Shown here: positions 18,705-26,308 of the stretch, piece by piece
How the letters are laid out: every line of letters starts with the position of its first letter
How positions within the stretch are numbered: position 1 is the stretch's first letter
Assembly (NCBI RefSeq): GCF_000169175.1
Contig: NZ_AAWS01000052.1
Location: forward strand, 1-64,000
DNA: 64,000 nt
Source of the DNA: Microscilla marina ATCC 23134
GTDB taxonomy: Bacteria; Bacteroidota; Bacteroidia; Cytophagales; Microscillaceae
Direction of reading: 5' to 3'
Translations under genes and position numbers: made by a program
The notes under the pieces: generated by a model
What the model was told of the DNA's origin: nothing
Seen by the model: the letters and a program-made list of their open reading frames with translations, nothing else
Databases searched by the model: none

Positions 18705-19811
18705 ATGGCAACTATTAATTCTAAGAGCACTAAAGCACAAATATTACAGGCTTACAAAGACCTGCAAAAACAAAAGCAAGAAGTAGAAAAAAAATTGCGC
18801 AGTTCTGAGCAGGAAGTGACCAAACTTAAAAAACAGCCTCCCGTAGCTTCTGCTCCATCAACCAAACCCATGGTGAAGGAAAAAACTGTGGTAAAGGTGG
18901 TGGGTGACTCTGCCAAAGTGGAAAACATCGAAGGGATTATCCTAAACCTTGAAAATATTGAAAAAGGTTTGGGAAAAGCAATGAGCGAAGTATCTAATAA
19001 ATTGACGGTAGAGGCGGAGATGTTGACTGAGTTAACTGAAGATATCAACGAGGAAAAAGAGGATTTAGCGAAGTTGTACGACTTAAAAGTTGAAAACGGT
19101 ATTTTAGATGAATTGGTGAATGATTATGAAGCATCGAAAGAAACTTTTGAGGAAGAATCGGACAAGAGACGCAAAGAGTTTGAAGAAGATATTGCCGAAA
19201 AACGCAAATATTGGGACAAAGAACAAGATTTGTACTACCAGAAAACAGCTGAAAGAGATGAGGAAAACCGAAAGCGACAAGAAAGAGAGCGCGAAGAACA
19301 CGAGTATAGCCTTGAGCTTGAGCGAAGCTTGAAAGATGACGAGTATGAACAAAGAAAAAAGGCATTGCAACTTGAGCTCGATGAATTACGCGAGGCAAAA
19401 GAAACTGCCTGGGCTGCTGATGAAAAAATGCTTGCTGAACTTGAAAAAGAGTTCAATGATTATAAAACTAAGTTTGAGGAAATTCCTGAAAAACTGGACA
19501 AAGCGGTCAAAAGGGCAGAGGCTGAGGGCAAGGCAGTGATTGAGCGCGATGCCAAAGAAAAAGCAGAACTGCTTGAGAAAGAGGTAGAAAGCGAGAAACA
19601 AATATTTGAGCTTACCATTGAATCTTTAGATAATACCATTCAAAGTCAAAACTCACGCATCACAAGTCTATCCAAACAACTTGAAAATGCTTTACAACAA
19701 GCACAGGATTTGGCGGTTAAAGCAATTGAAGGCTCGTCAAACAGCGAATCGTTCAATGCCATTCGGGAAATTGCTCTCGAACAAGCCAAAACCCAGACTA
19801 AATCTAAGTAG
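18705..19811 (+). CDS. Coiled-coil protein, paralogue 2
   Basis: A 368-residue protein, cytoplasmic by composition. A lysine/glutamine-rich N-terminus (~1-60) is followed by a short linker with prolines, then an almost continuous charged coiled coil (~70-350) containing EDIAEKRKYWDKEQ, EHEYSLELERSLKDDEYEQR and a C-terminal ESLDNTIQSQ...LSKQLENALQQAQDLAVKAI. The C-terminus is more regular than in paralogue 1 and is probably the conserved interaction region. Heteromeric assembly of the two paralogues is plausible because of their shared spacing and common transcript, but is inference. A terminator follows 27 bases after the stop. Confidence 0.8.
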   Translation: MATINSKSTKAQILQAYKDLQKQKQEVEKKLRSSEQEVTKLKKQPPVASAPSTKPMVKEKTVVKVVGDSAKVENIEGIILNLENIEKGLGKAMSEVSNKLTVEAEMLTELTEDINEEKEDLAKLYDLKVENGILDELVNDYEASKETFEEESDKRRKEFEEDIAEKRKYWDKEQDLYYQKTAERDEENRKRQEREREEHEYSLELERSLKDDEYEQRKKALQLELDELREAKETAWAADEKMLAELEKEFNDYKTKFEEIPEKLDKAVKRAEAEGKAVIERDAKEKAELLEKEVESEKQIFELTIESLDNTIQSQNSRITSLSKQLENALQQAQDLAVKAIEGSSNSESFNAIREIALEQAKTQTKSK

Positions 19812-19837
19812 TGTTATTTTTATTTAGTAAGTTCACG

Positions 19838-19874
19838 AAAAACTGTACTGTCTCGATACGGCACAGTTTTTTTT
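19838..19874 (+). terminator. Rho-independent terminator after the coiled-coil pair
   Basis: AAAAACTGT and ACAGTTTTT form the outer stem, with a partly paired inner GT-CTG/CGG-AC portion, followed by an uninterrupted T-run. Confidence 0.8.
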
Positions 19875-20037
19875 GTGCGCTCAAAATAAGGTTTCCCCTG
19901 TCTTGTGGATGCTTTGTGGTGAATAGACTATTTAGATTATTTGTTTTTTGTAATATTATTGGCTAATAATAGGCAAAATATCAAGCGATACTTTTAGTAT
20001 CTTTCGGTGCTATACAAAAAAACAGATAAATGTTGTT

Positions 20038-20949
20038 ATGAATCGTGAAAAAAATAAAGTAGTAAAACCGGTTAAAATATCAGAAAGGCTTGTATACTTT
20101 GTGATTATTATAGGCTTGGTTGGTTTTGCTGTGTACCAAACTACCAAATCGTCGACACTGAAGCAAGAAAATAATATTGCCTTGCAAAAAAACGAGGTTT
20201 TAAACCGTTATACCCTTTCGCTTGATCAAATTATTAAAGAAAAAGAAGGCAGGCTGGGGCAGCTTCGCCAAGCCGATACCCAACAAAAGCTGCAAATTCA
20301 GGAGCAAATAGAGCAACTAAAGCAAAAGAAAAGAGAAATACAAGAACTGAAAAAAGCCCGCCAGGTAGATTTTCAAAAACTTATTAAAATCTCTGCCGAC
20401 CTGGAGCAAATGCATCAAAAAGATGAAGCACTGCTTGCGCGTTTGGCATCTCTTAAAGAGAATACAAAGCAAAAAAAACCACTAGTAAATCGTCCAAACC
20501 TTCCAAATCGTCAAGAACATAAGGACTTACAAGCTGAGTATGGGAAGTTAAAAGCAGCACTTGAGCAAGCACTTAAAGAAAACACTGAGCTTAGTGGGCA
20601 GTTGTTCGCCACCCATTTTGTAGTTACCCCTGGCGAAATCAAAAAAGGTCACTTTAGCCCTTCTACCCGTGCTCGTCGTACTACACACCTTAAAGTAGGG
20701 TTTACGCTTACTCGTTCGCTTAAGTCAGGCGAGTCTATTGTACTTGATCTGTATAACGATGGAGAGGTGTTGCCAGTGATGCAGGTATACAGTAATGAGT
20801 TGAAAGTATTGTCAGGCAACCGAGTAACCATGAATGTGGTACGGGTAGGTGGTAAACCTTTCAGGAAGGGCAACAATGTATTGAATATTTACCGAATGCA
20901 TGAGGGAGTAAAAAGCAAGATAGGGAGCCATGTGGTGTACTTACGGTAA
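20038..20949 (+). CDS. Membrane-anchored coiled-coil protein
   Basis: A 303-residue protein with a basic N-terminus, one membrane segment (residues ~17-36, LVYFVIIIGLVGFAVY) and no cleavage site, so likely anchored with its bulk in the periplasm. Residues ~45-190 are coiled coil (Q/E/K/L-rich). Residues ~200-303 form a compact beta-rich domain (THLKVGFTLTRSL, GESIVLDLYNDG, NNVLNIYRM). No family recognised. It lies downstream of the soluble coiled-coil pair but behind their terminator, so it has its own promoter. The stop codon lies at the edge of a ~60-bp sequence repeated in inverse orientation at 49479-49539. Confidence 0.75.
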   Translation: MNREKNKVVKPVKISERLVYFVIIIGLVGFAVYQTTKSSTLKQENNIALQKNEVLNRYTLSLDQIIKEKEGRLGQLRQADTQQKLQIQEQIEQLKQKKREIQELKKARQVDFQKLIKISADLEQMHQKDEALLARLASLKENTKQKKPLVNRPNLPNRQEHKDLQAEYGKLKAALEQALKENTELSGQLFATHFVVTPGEIKKGHFSPSTRARRTTHLKVGFTLTRSLKSGESIVLDLYNDGEVLPVMQVYSNELKVLSGNRVTMNVVRVGGKPFRKGNNVLNIYRMHEGVKSKIGSHVVYLR

Positions 20950-21005
20950 CTTGTTCATAATATGGCTGTTACACCTGCTAATAGTCCATAGTATTTAGTC
21001 GACAG
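20945..21005 (+). repeat. ~60-bp dispersed intergenic repeat, copy A
   Basis: The reverse complement of 49479-49539 matches this stretch over nearly its whole length, with only scattered mismatches (shared cores TCATAATATGGCT and AATAGTCCATAGTATTTAGTCGA). Both copies follow the 3' end of a gene. Confidence 0.7.
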
Positions 21006-21152
21006 CCCCTGCAGCCCCAAGCTTTTAGCGACAAGCTTCAAGTTGCGCCCTGTGAGTGCTATGGAGTATTCAAGAGTCAAGATTTTGATGAGGTGGTCTC
21101 ACCATTTAAACGTTGCCAGGTTTTATGAAAGAAAAACGTTTTTAAAAACTCA

Positions 21153-21183
21153 TACCTTCCAGATTTCAGAAGTCTGGAAGGTA
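21153..21183 (+). terminator. Hairpin TACCTTCCAGA/TCTGGAAGGTA
   Basis: Perfect 11-bp arms, with the central bases also largely symmetrical. No T-run follows, so it may be a REP-like repeat rather than a terminator for the gene ending at 20949. Confidence 0.4.
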
Positions 21184-21206
21184 GGGCTAAACTAGATATA
21201 TTTATT

Positions 21207-21343
21207 AACTCAAGTTACGCAGTTTTCTGAAGGTCACCTGCTTCTATTGTTGAATGGCTATATTGTTGCGCAATGCGTAGCCCAACCATTGAGCAATAAA
21301 GCCATATAACCATCAAAATAAGTAGGTCTGCGTAACTTCAGTT
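21207..21343. mobile_element. MITE-like element with 16-bp terminal inverted repeats
   Basis: Left end AACTCAAGTTACGCAG and right end CTGCGTAACTTCAGTT are inverted repeats with one mismatch. The interior has a second, imperfect inverted repeat (GGCTATATTGTTGCGCAATG against CATTGAGCAATAAAGCC). At 137 bp it has no coding capacity. It abuts the 3' end of the pseudouridine synthase gene. Target duplication is not clear. Confidence 0.5.
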
Positions 21344-21344
21344 A

Positions 21345-22061
21345 TTAAGTATTTTTCTCTAATTGGTTCACCAATGCTCGCATATCTTTAGGGTAAGGTG
21401 CTTCTACTATTTGGGTTTCGCCATTGAGCAACTTAAAGTGTAAAGCGTGGGCGTGCAATGCTACCCTTGAGATCAAAGGGCGTTCTTCCTCATATTTTTT
21501 AAGGTTAAAGTGTCTTTTAATTTGAGAAAGAAAAACCGGTTTGCCTCCGTATTGCTCATCTTGTACTATAGGCGAGCCCAACACTGCCAGGTGAATCCTG
21601 ATTTGGTGCATCCTTCCTGTTACTGGGCGTGCTTCTATCAAAGTGTGAGCTTTGTATATTTTCAGGGTTTTAAAATAAGTTTGTGCAGGCTTGCCTTTGA
21701 GGTCTATCTTGACGGTACCAGTGCGGTTGGGCAAAATAGCCCTATCTACCAAGGTATCTTTGTACTCTTGAATCCCACCAATTACTGCGTGGTACACCTT
21801 GTTTACTTGCCTTTTTTCAAATTGAATGGCAAGGTGTCGGTAAGCCTCTGGGTTTTTGGCAATGGCCAATATACCCGATGTTTCTTTATCAAGGCGGTGG
21901 CAAACCTGTGCCGACTCCAGATAGTCTTTTGCCATCCCTATGATATTATCCTTCCCTTCAGAGGCACGGTCGTCCAGGGTAGACATGTGTGGTGGTTTAT
22001 TTATTATGAGGTAATCTTCATCTTCAAACACAATTAAATCTTTGAACTGGAGTTTTTTCAT
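21345..22061 (-). CDS. RluA-family pseudouridine synthase
   Basis: A 238-residue enzyme that isomerises uridine to pseudouridine in rRNA or tRNA. The catalytic motif HRLDKETSG (residues 55-63, Asp58) is intact, with the family motifs INKPPHMSTLDD near 20, VNKVYHAVIGG near 100 and VTGRMHQIRIHLA near 145. There is no N-terminal S4 domain and the protein is shorter than RluD, so it fits the RluA/RluC short subgroup; the exact target base cannot be told. No neighbour suggests an operon. Its stop codon is one base past the MITE at 21207-21343, so that insertion just spares the reading frame. Confidence 0.9.
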   Translation of the reverse strand: MKKLQFKDLIVFEDEDYLIINKPPHMSTLDDRASEGKDNIIGMAKDYLESAQVCHRLDKETSGILAIAKNPEAYRHLAIQFEKRQVNKVYHAVIGGIQEYKDTLVDRAILPNRTGTVKIDLKGKPAQTYFKTLKIYKAHTLIEARPVTGRMHQIRIHLAVLGSPIVQDEQYGGKPVFLSQIKRHFNLKKYEEERPLISRVALHAHALHFKLLNGETQIVEAPYPKDMRALVNQLEKNT

Positions 22062-22455
22062 CTATTTCTATCAATAAAGTTATTTAAGGGGTAGTTGCAA
22101 TGAAGTTTTTGCAAGGTAGAGCTTGTTTAAATTTTCGGTTATAGGAGATTTTATGAGGAGTTTTCGGATTAGATGCGTCAAATTTTGAAGTAATAGTTCT
22201 GGAATCCCGAACTTGATTCGGGGCAGCGCTACTGCTGATAAATTTGACAATATATAATCAGGAAAATCACGTAAAAGACCTAATTAATGAACCAAGCCGC
22301 AGGCGAGCTCTGCCTTTTGACTAATTTTAAACAAGCTCTAAACATAAATACAAACCAAAAAATCAATCTACAACAATGCTAAAATTAACGAAAAAAGTGA
22401 TAGAAGCCGAACTAATGCGCTATCAAGACTAAATTTTAGAAGCGATGCCATAGAT
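22062..22455. other. 394-bp intergenic region occupied by a MITE
   Basis: Over half of it is the element at 22119-22338; the rest shows no gene. A stretch near 22210-22235 (CCCGAA...TTCGGGG) is a small hairpin inside the element. Confidence 0.6.
22119..22338. mobile_element. MITE-like element with perfect GAGCTTGTTTAAA terminal inverted repeats and TA duplication
   Basis: Left GAGCTTGTTTAAA at 22119-22131 and its exact complement at 22326-22338, each flanked outside by TA (22117-22118 and 22339-22340). Length is 220 bp with no coding capacity. A duplicated TA dinucleotide is typical of IS630/Tc1-type transposition; family assignment is inference. Confidence 0.55.
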
Positions 22456-23940
22456 TTAGAGCTTGATTCCCATCCAAAGAATATCATCGCGTTGTTTGGT
22501 TTGACTCATGTGTGCTTCTAAAGCCATTTCCAATGCTTCTTTTTGTTTTGTTAAATTTAGGTGTGCGTGTTCTTCTAATATATCCTGGAGGCGCTTACGG
22601 GTAAATTTCTTTCTCTGAAAGTTGTTTTGATCTTCTAGCCCGTCCGATCCTGCGTATAAGATAGCACCAGGAGGCAAGTGAATAGTGGTTGCTTCAAAAG
22701 TGATTTCCTCGTTCTGAAAGCCTCCAATAGACTTACGAGTACCTTTTGTTTCGAGTAAACCTGGTTGTTGGGGCAACTTATACAACAGCCCATTTTTAGC
22801 ACCTGCTACTTGTATATCAAATGTATGGTTAGGTAACTGCGTGTGTTTGATTATTATTGCATCCATCCCATTGTTATTTTGAGTCTCTTCTTGACGCAAA
22901 ACTTGTTTGATATTGTTGTGCAAATGGCTAAGAATATCTGCTGTATTTGTAATATTTTGAATTCTAATGACCCGGTCTAGTAAATGATTGGCAATTAAAG
23001 TCATAAAAGCCCCTGGTACTCCGTGCCCTGTACAATCTATTACTGCCAAAAAAGTACAAGATTGATGTTGGCATACCCAGTAAAAATCTCCTGATACTAC
23101 ATCGCGGGGTTTGTAAATCAAGAAATAGTCTGAAAAATACCTTTCAAGTTGCTGATGACCAGGCAAAACAGCTTGTTGGATAGCGCTTGCTGCTTGAATG
23201 CTATGCTGAATAAGTTTATTCTTACGACTCAACTTAGTATTCCTGTCATTGATAAAATCTTGTTGAGCTTTCATTTCCTCCTGTTGTTGAACCAATTCTT
23301 CGTTTTGAGTGGCGATTTCCTGTTTTTGGTATTCCAAAGCCTGGATCAATTGATAGTTTTGCCGTTCAGTCATCAGGTTCTTATTTAACAGAAACCACAT
23401 CAAGTAAATGAGCATACCAATGCCAATACAATAGTTCATGATTTCTATGGAGCCTCTTCGGAAAAAACTACTTGACATTGGTACATCTATCCAATAAATA
23501 ATTTTTTCCATAAAAAAGAATAGCAAACCCATATACACTACCAAAGGGATAAAAATTTTTGGCTCGCGTTGATCTGCCACCAAAAACACAAATAACCCAA
23601 AAGTCAGTGCAATCAAATAAAGAGAGTTTATGATTGGTTCATCGTTTTGTACTACAAAAGCAAAATATAAAGTAGAGGTAACACTTGGAAGGGTGGCTAC
23701 GAGTATTCTGGAAAAAGTGTTTTTACCGTATTTGTTTAATGCCAAAACAATAAAACCACAACCAATGCCTCCTATGATAGGCAGCAAAATAGTTTTAGGC
23801 GCAAAGAAAAAGCTAATAAATGTAAAACCTACTCCCATTAGCTCAAGTAAAATCGCAATTGCATTAGACAAGTACACCTTGTCACGCAGGTAGTTGCTGA
23901 GTTCAGGAGTGATGCCTGTATTTAGTATTTTCTTTAGCAT
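22456..23940 (-). CDS. Membrane-bound PP2C/SpoIIE-type serine phosphatase
   Basis: A 494-residue regulator. Five or six membrane segments occupy residues ~35-190 (e.g. FISFFFAP, LVFLVADQ, IYLMWFLL). A coiled coil (~195-250, rich in Q and E) links to the SpoIIE/RsbU-type PP2C domain (~255-494) with conserved acidic sites VVSGDFYW (~275), VIDCTGHGVPGAFM (~300), GMDAIII, GAKNGLLY, YAGSDGLEDQ and QRDDILWMGIKL. Such proteins dephosphorylate anti-sigma antagonists or similar partners in response to a membrane signal. No STAS or anti-sigma gene adjoins, so the partner is unknown. Upstream sensory domain is of the 5-6TM type without a recognisable ligand fold. Confidence 0.88.
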   Translation of the reverse strand: MLKKILNTGITPELSNYLRDKVYLSNAIAILLELMGVGFTFISFFFAPKTILLPIIGGIGCGFIVLALNKYGKNTFSRILVATLPSVTSTLYFAFVVQNDEPIINSLYLIALTFGLFVFLVADQREPKIFIPLVVYMGLLFFFMEKIIYWIDVPMSSSFFRRGSIEIMNYCIGIGMLIYLMWFLLNKNLMTERQNYQLIQALEYQKQEIATQNEELVQQQEEMKAQQDFINDRNTKLSRKNKLIQHSIQAASAIQQAVLPGHQQLERYFSDYFLIYKPRDVVSGDFYWVCQHQSCTFLAVIDCTGHGVPGAFMTLIANHLLDRVIRIQNITNTADILSHLHNNIKQVLRQEETQNNNGMDAIIIKHTQLPNHTFDIQVAGAKNGLLYKLPQQPGLLETKGTRKSIGGFQNEEITFEATTIHLPPGAILYAGSDGLEDQNNFQRKKFTRKRLQDILEEHAHLNLTKQKEALEMALEAHMSQTKQRDDILWMGIKL

Positions 23941-24418
23941 TTATTATTATTTTATCCCCATTCTCAAGAGAGCATCTGTAAGTAACTACGAGCAAAAGTC
24001 GGGCATAAAAATCAGGGCTGATTGTCCGTAGCTTACCATAGGTATACTTGTTACATTGTTGGAAGGTTGCCTTATCGGAAAAACTATTCATAAGGCGTTT
24101 ATTCAGTATACTAATTGCTTGTGAATCAGTACATTTGAAGTAGGTGAGCAAGCACGATTAAAAAAACAATAAGCAATAGATAGGTACTCGTTGTTTGGAG
24201 AAATGATTTGAAAACCTGTTCCAAAATTTCTCTAACAGCCCTCATCCGAAACTAAATATTATTAGCAAAAGGTTTGGCATAAAGAAAGAGAAGTGTCTAA
24301 GAAAAACGTAGGGTAAATTAAGCAAGCCTACAAATAAAAAAGCCGTGACTTTGTCTCACAGCTTTTTGTTATGTGTGCTTCAGGCACCAAATATATAGTA
24401 TTTTGAGCGAGCCTGTTT
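23941..24418. other. 478-bp intergenic region
   Basis: Holds the terminator of the PhoR-like gene at its right end; otherwise nothing recognisable. Confidence 0.5.
24336..24367 (-). terminator. Rho-independent terminator after the PhoR-like gene
   Basis: On the minus strand AAAAAGCTGTGA and TCACGGCTTTTTT pair with one wobble around a 7-base loop, ending in a T-run, ~50 bases after the stop at 24419. Confidence 0.75.
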
Positions 24419-25513
24419 TTAATCTTCTATAGAGGTAGGTTCCAATGCTCTGGGAGGCATTACCTTAGTAATTTCTTCGTTGTCAACCGGAGTAGTCTGT
24501 AGTTGAAAAGTAAATGCAGTACCTTTTTTTACCTTACTGTTTACCTTTATCTCAGTATCGTGAGCGCTTAAAATGTGTTTGACAATAGCCAGCCCCAACC
24601 CTGAGCCCCCTTTGTCTTTAGAGCGGCTTTTCTCTACCCGGTAAAAACGCTCAAAGATACGGTCGAGGTGTTCTACTGAAATGCCCGGACCATCGTCTTT
24701 TACCATGATATCTAATAAGTTTTGTTCACTGTTTGAAAAGCCCACTTCTACATTGCCATTTTTCGAGCCATATTTGATTGCATTTTCCAGCAAGTTAATT
24801 ATTACCTGGCGTATACGCTTGGCATCGGCATACACCATCACTTCTTGGTAGGGTTGGTCAAAACGTAAAGTGATTTTTCGTTGGGCGGCTTGTTCTTCCA
24901 GTTGTTCAAATACATCGCGGGTAAGTTGGCTTATGTCAAAAATGTCGTAATCCATTGTAATAAAACCTGCCTCCATTTTCGAGAGCGTCAACAAGTCCTG
25001 AATCATCGTATTCAAACCATCCAGACTTTTTACTGCTTTAAGCAAAAACTTGTCACGCACATTTTCGTCGTCTATGGCACCATCAAGCAAGGTATGCAAA
25101 AAGCCTTGAGCAGCAAAGATAGGGGTTTTTAGTTCGTGCGATACATCGGCAAGAAACTCCCGGCGAAAAACTTCCATTTGCTTAAGGTGATCAATTTCTT
25201 TCTGTTTATTGGCACCATAAGTATAAATCTCCTGGTTGAGCTTTTTTACAAAACTCAGCAAGGGTTTACTTCGTTTTTTAGCTATTTTAAAATCCTTTTT
25301 TCTAAGCTTTTCTATCATTCGGTATGCCTCGTTGATTTCTCTGAACACCAAAAATTCAAGGGCAAAATAAAATAGTAAATAAGAGGAAAAAAAAGCCATT
25401 GTAAAGCATACTAATAGCGCTACTGTAGATACCCCCGACAATAACGAGGTAAAGGCAGTAGTAACTATAGCTATAGATACAGACAGCAGTAAAGAAACAA
25501 TACGCGAAGACAT
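24419..25513 (-). CDS. PhoR-like sensor histidine kinase
   Basis: A 364-residue kinase. Two membrane helices (residues ~5-25 and ~28-55) are joined by a very short loop, so there is no periplasmic sensor domain. No clear HAMP. HisKA has His126 in DVSHELKTP, and HATPase_c has NLLENAIKYG, VKDDGPGIS and GSGLGLAIVKH. The C-terminal tail after ~340 is short and polar. It follows its response regulator by 56 bases in the same direction, as in Bacteroidota PhoB/PhoR pairs; phosphate sensing is only one possibility because no pst genes are nearby. Confidence 0.88.
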   Translation of the reverse strand: MSSRIVSLLLSVSIAIVTTAFTSLLSGVSTVALLVCFTMAFFSSYLLFYFALEFLVFREINEAYRMIEKLRKKDFKIAKKRSKPLLSFVKKLNQEIYTYGANKQKEIDHLKQMEVFRREFLADVSHELKTPIFAAQGFLHTLLDGAIDDENVRDKFLLKAVKSLDGLNTMIQDLLTLSKMEAGFITMDYDIFDISQLTRDVFEQLEEQAAQRKITLRFDQPYQEVMVYADAKRIRQVIINLLENAIKYGSKNGNVEVGFSNSEQNLLDIMVKDDGPGISVEHLDRIFERFYRVEKSRSKDKGGSGLGLAIVKHILSAHDTEIKVNSKVKKGTAFTFQLQTTPVDNEEITKVMPPRALEPTSIED

Positions 25514-25569
25514 AAATTTAGATGTTTATAGTATAGTAATGATAGCGTTGGAGTAAGTAGGGCAAAAGG

Positions 25570-26268
25570 TTAATCAGTCACCAGTTTATAACCCACTCCT
25601 TTAACAGTTTTGATATAGCCACCACCTATTTTTTCGCGTACTTTTCTAATGTGTACGTCTACTGTTCTTGCCAATACATATACATCAGTTCCCCAAATGT
25701 TTTGTAGCAATTCGTCGCGGCTAAATACCTTGTTAGGGTTTTGTGCTAAAAAGAACAACATTTCAAACTCTTTTTTAGGTAACGTAATGGGCGTTTTATC
25801 ATTATACACAATGTAACTTTCGCGGTCTATAGTAAGATTGCCCACTTGTATTTTATCTTTTTTCTCGTTTTTCTGGTGTTTCTTTTGTTCACGACGAAAC
25901 AACGCAGCAATGCGGCTCAGTAAAGCCCTTGGGCGAATAGGTTTAGTAATGTAGTCATCAGCACCCACATCAAACGCGGCAAGCTCTGAGTATTCCTCTA
26001 CCCTTGCTGTAAGATAAATAATATAAGTATCTGCAATCTCAGTCATTTCTCTCAATTGTCGACCTGCCTCTACCCCGTCCATCTTAGGCATCATGATGTC
26101 CATCAAAATCAACTGAGGTAGAAATGTTTTAGCTACCTTGATTGCTTCTTTTCCATTGTTAGCAGTTTTCACTTCGTATCCGGCTTTTTCAAGATTGTAT
26201 TGCAACAACTCTACTATATCCGGTTCATCATCAACCACCAATACTTTATATACAGGGGTATCTTCCAT
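25570..26268 (-). CDS. PhoB/OmpR-family response regulator
   Basis: A 232-residue transcription factor. The receiver domain (1-125) has the acidic pair DDE near 14-16, the phospho-acceptor Asp57 in LILMDIMMP, T (YLTAR) and K (YITKPI). The C-terminal winged helix (~135-232) has the usual NKVFSRDELL and RTVDVHIRKVREKIG recognition region and GVGYKL. It precedes the histidine kinase gene in one transcription unit. An IS4-family element begins 41 bases upstream of the start codon, so the native promoter is probably displaced or cut, and expression may now depend on sequences in the IS end. Confidence 0.92.
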   Translation of the reverse strand: MEDTPVYKVLVVDDEPDIVELLQYNLEKAGYEVKTANNGKEAIKVAKTFLPQLILMDIMMPKMDGVEAGRQLREMTEIADTYIIYLTARVEEYSELAAFDVGADDYITKPIRPRALLSRIAALFRREQKKHQKNEKKDKIQVGNLTIDRESYIVYNDKTPITLPKKEFEMLFFLAQNPNKVFSRDELLQNIWGTDVYVLARTVDVHIRKVREKIGGGYIKTVKGVGYKLVTD

Positions 26269-26298
26269 TGTAGTATTCCGATTTAAGTTTAATTATGC

Positions 26299-26308
26299 AC
26301 TCTAGCAT
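26299..26308. repeat. 10-bp target duplication, left copy
   Basis: ACTCTAGCAT, identical to 27591-27600 on the other side of the IS element. Confidence 0.85.

Larger units (their letters stand above)
20950..21344. other. 395-bp intergenic region with repeats
   Basis: Contains copy A of a dispersed repeat, a perfect hairpin (21153-21183) and a MITE-like element (21207-21343); no gene seen. Confidence 0.6.

Noticed and set aside
23903-24151. 82-codon minus frame upstream of the phosphatase
   Set aside because: Overlaps the phosphatase start in another frame and shows no coding-like composition.
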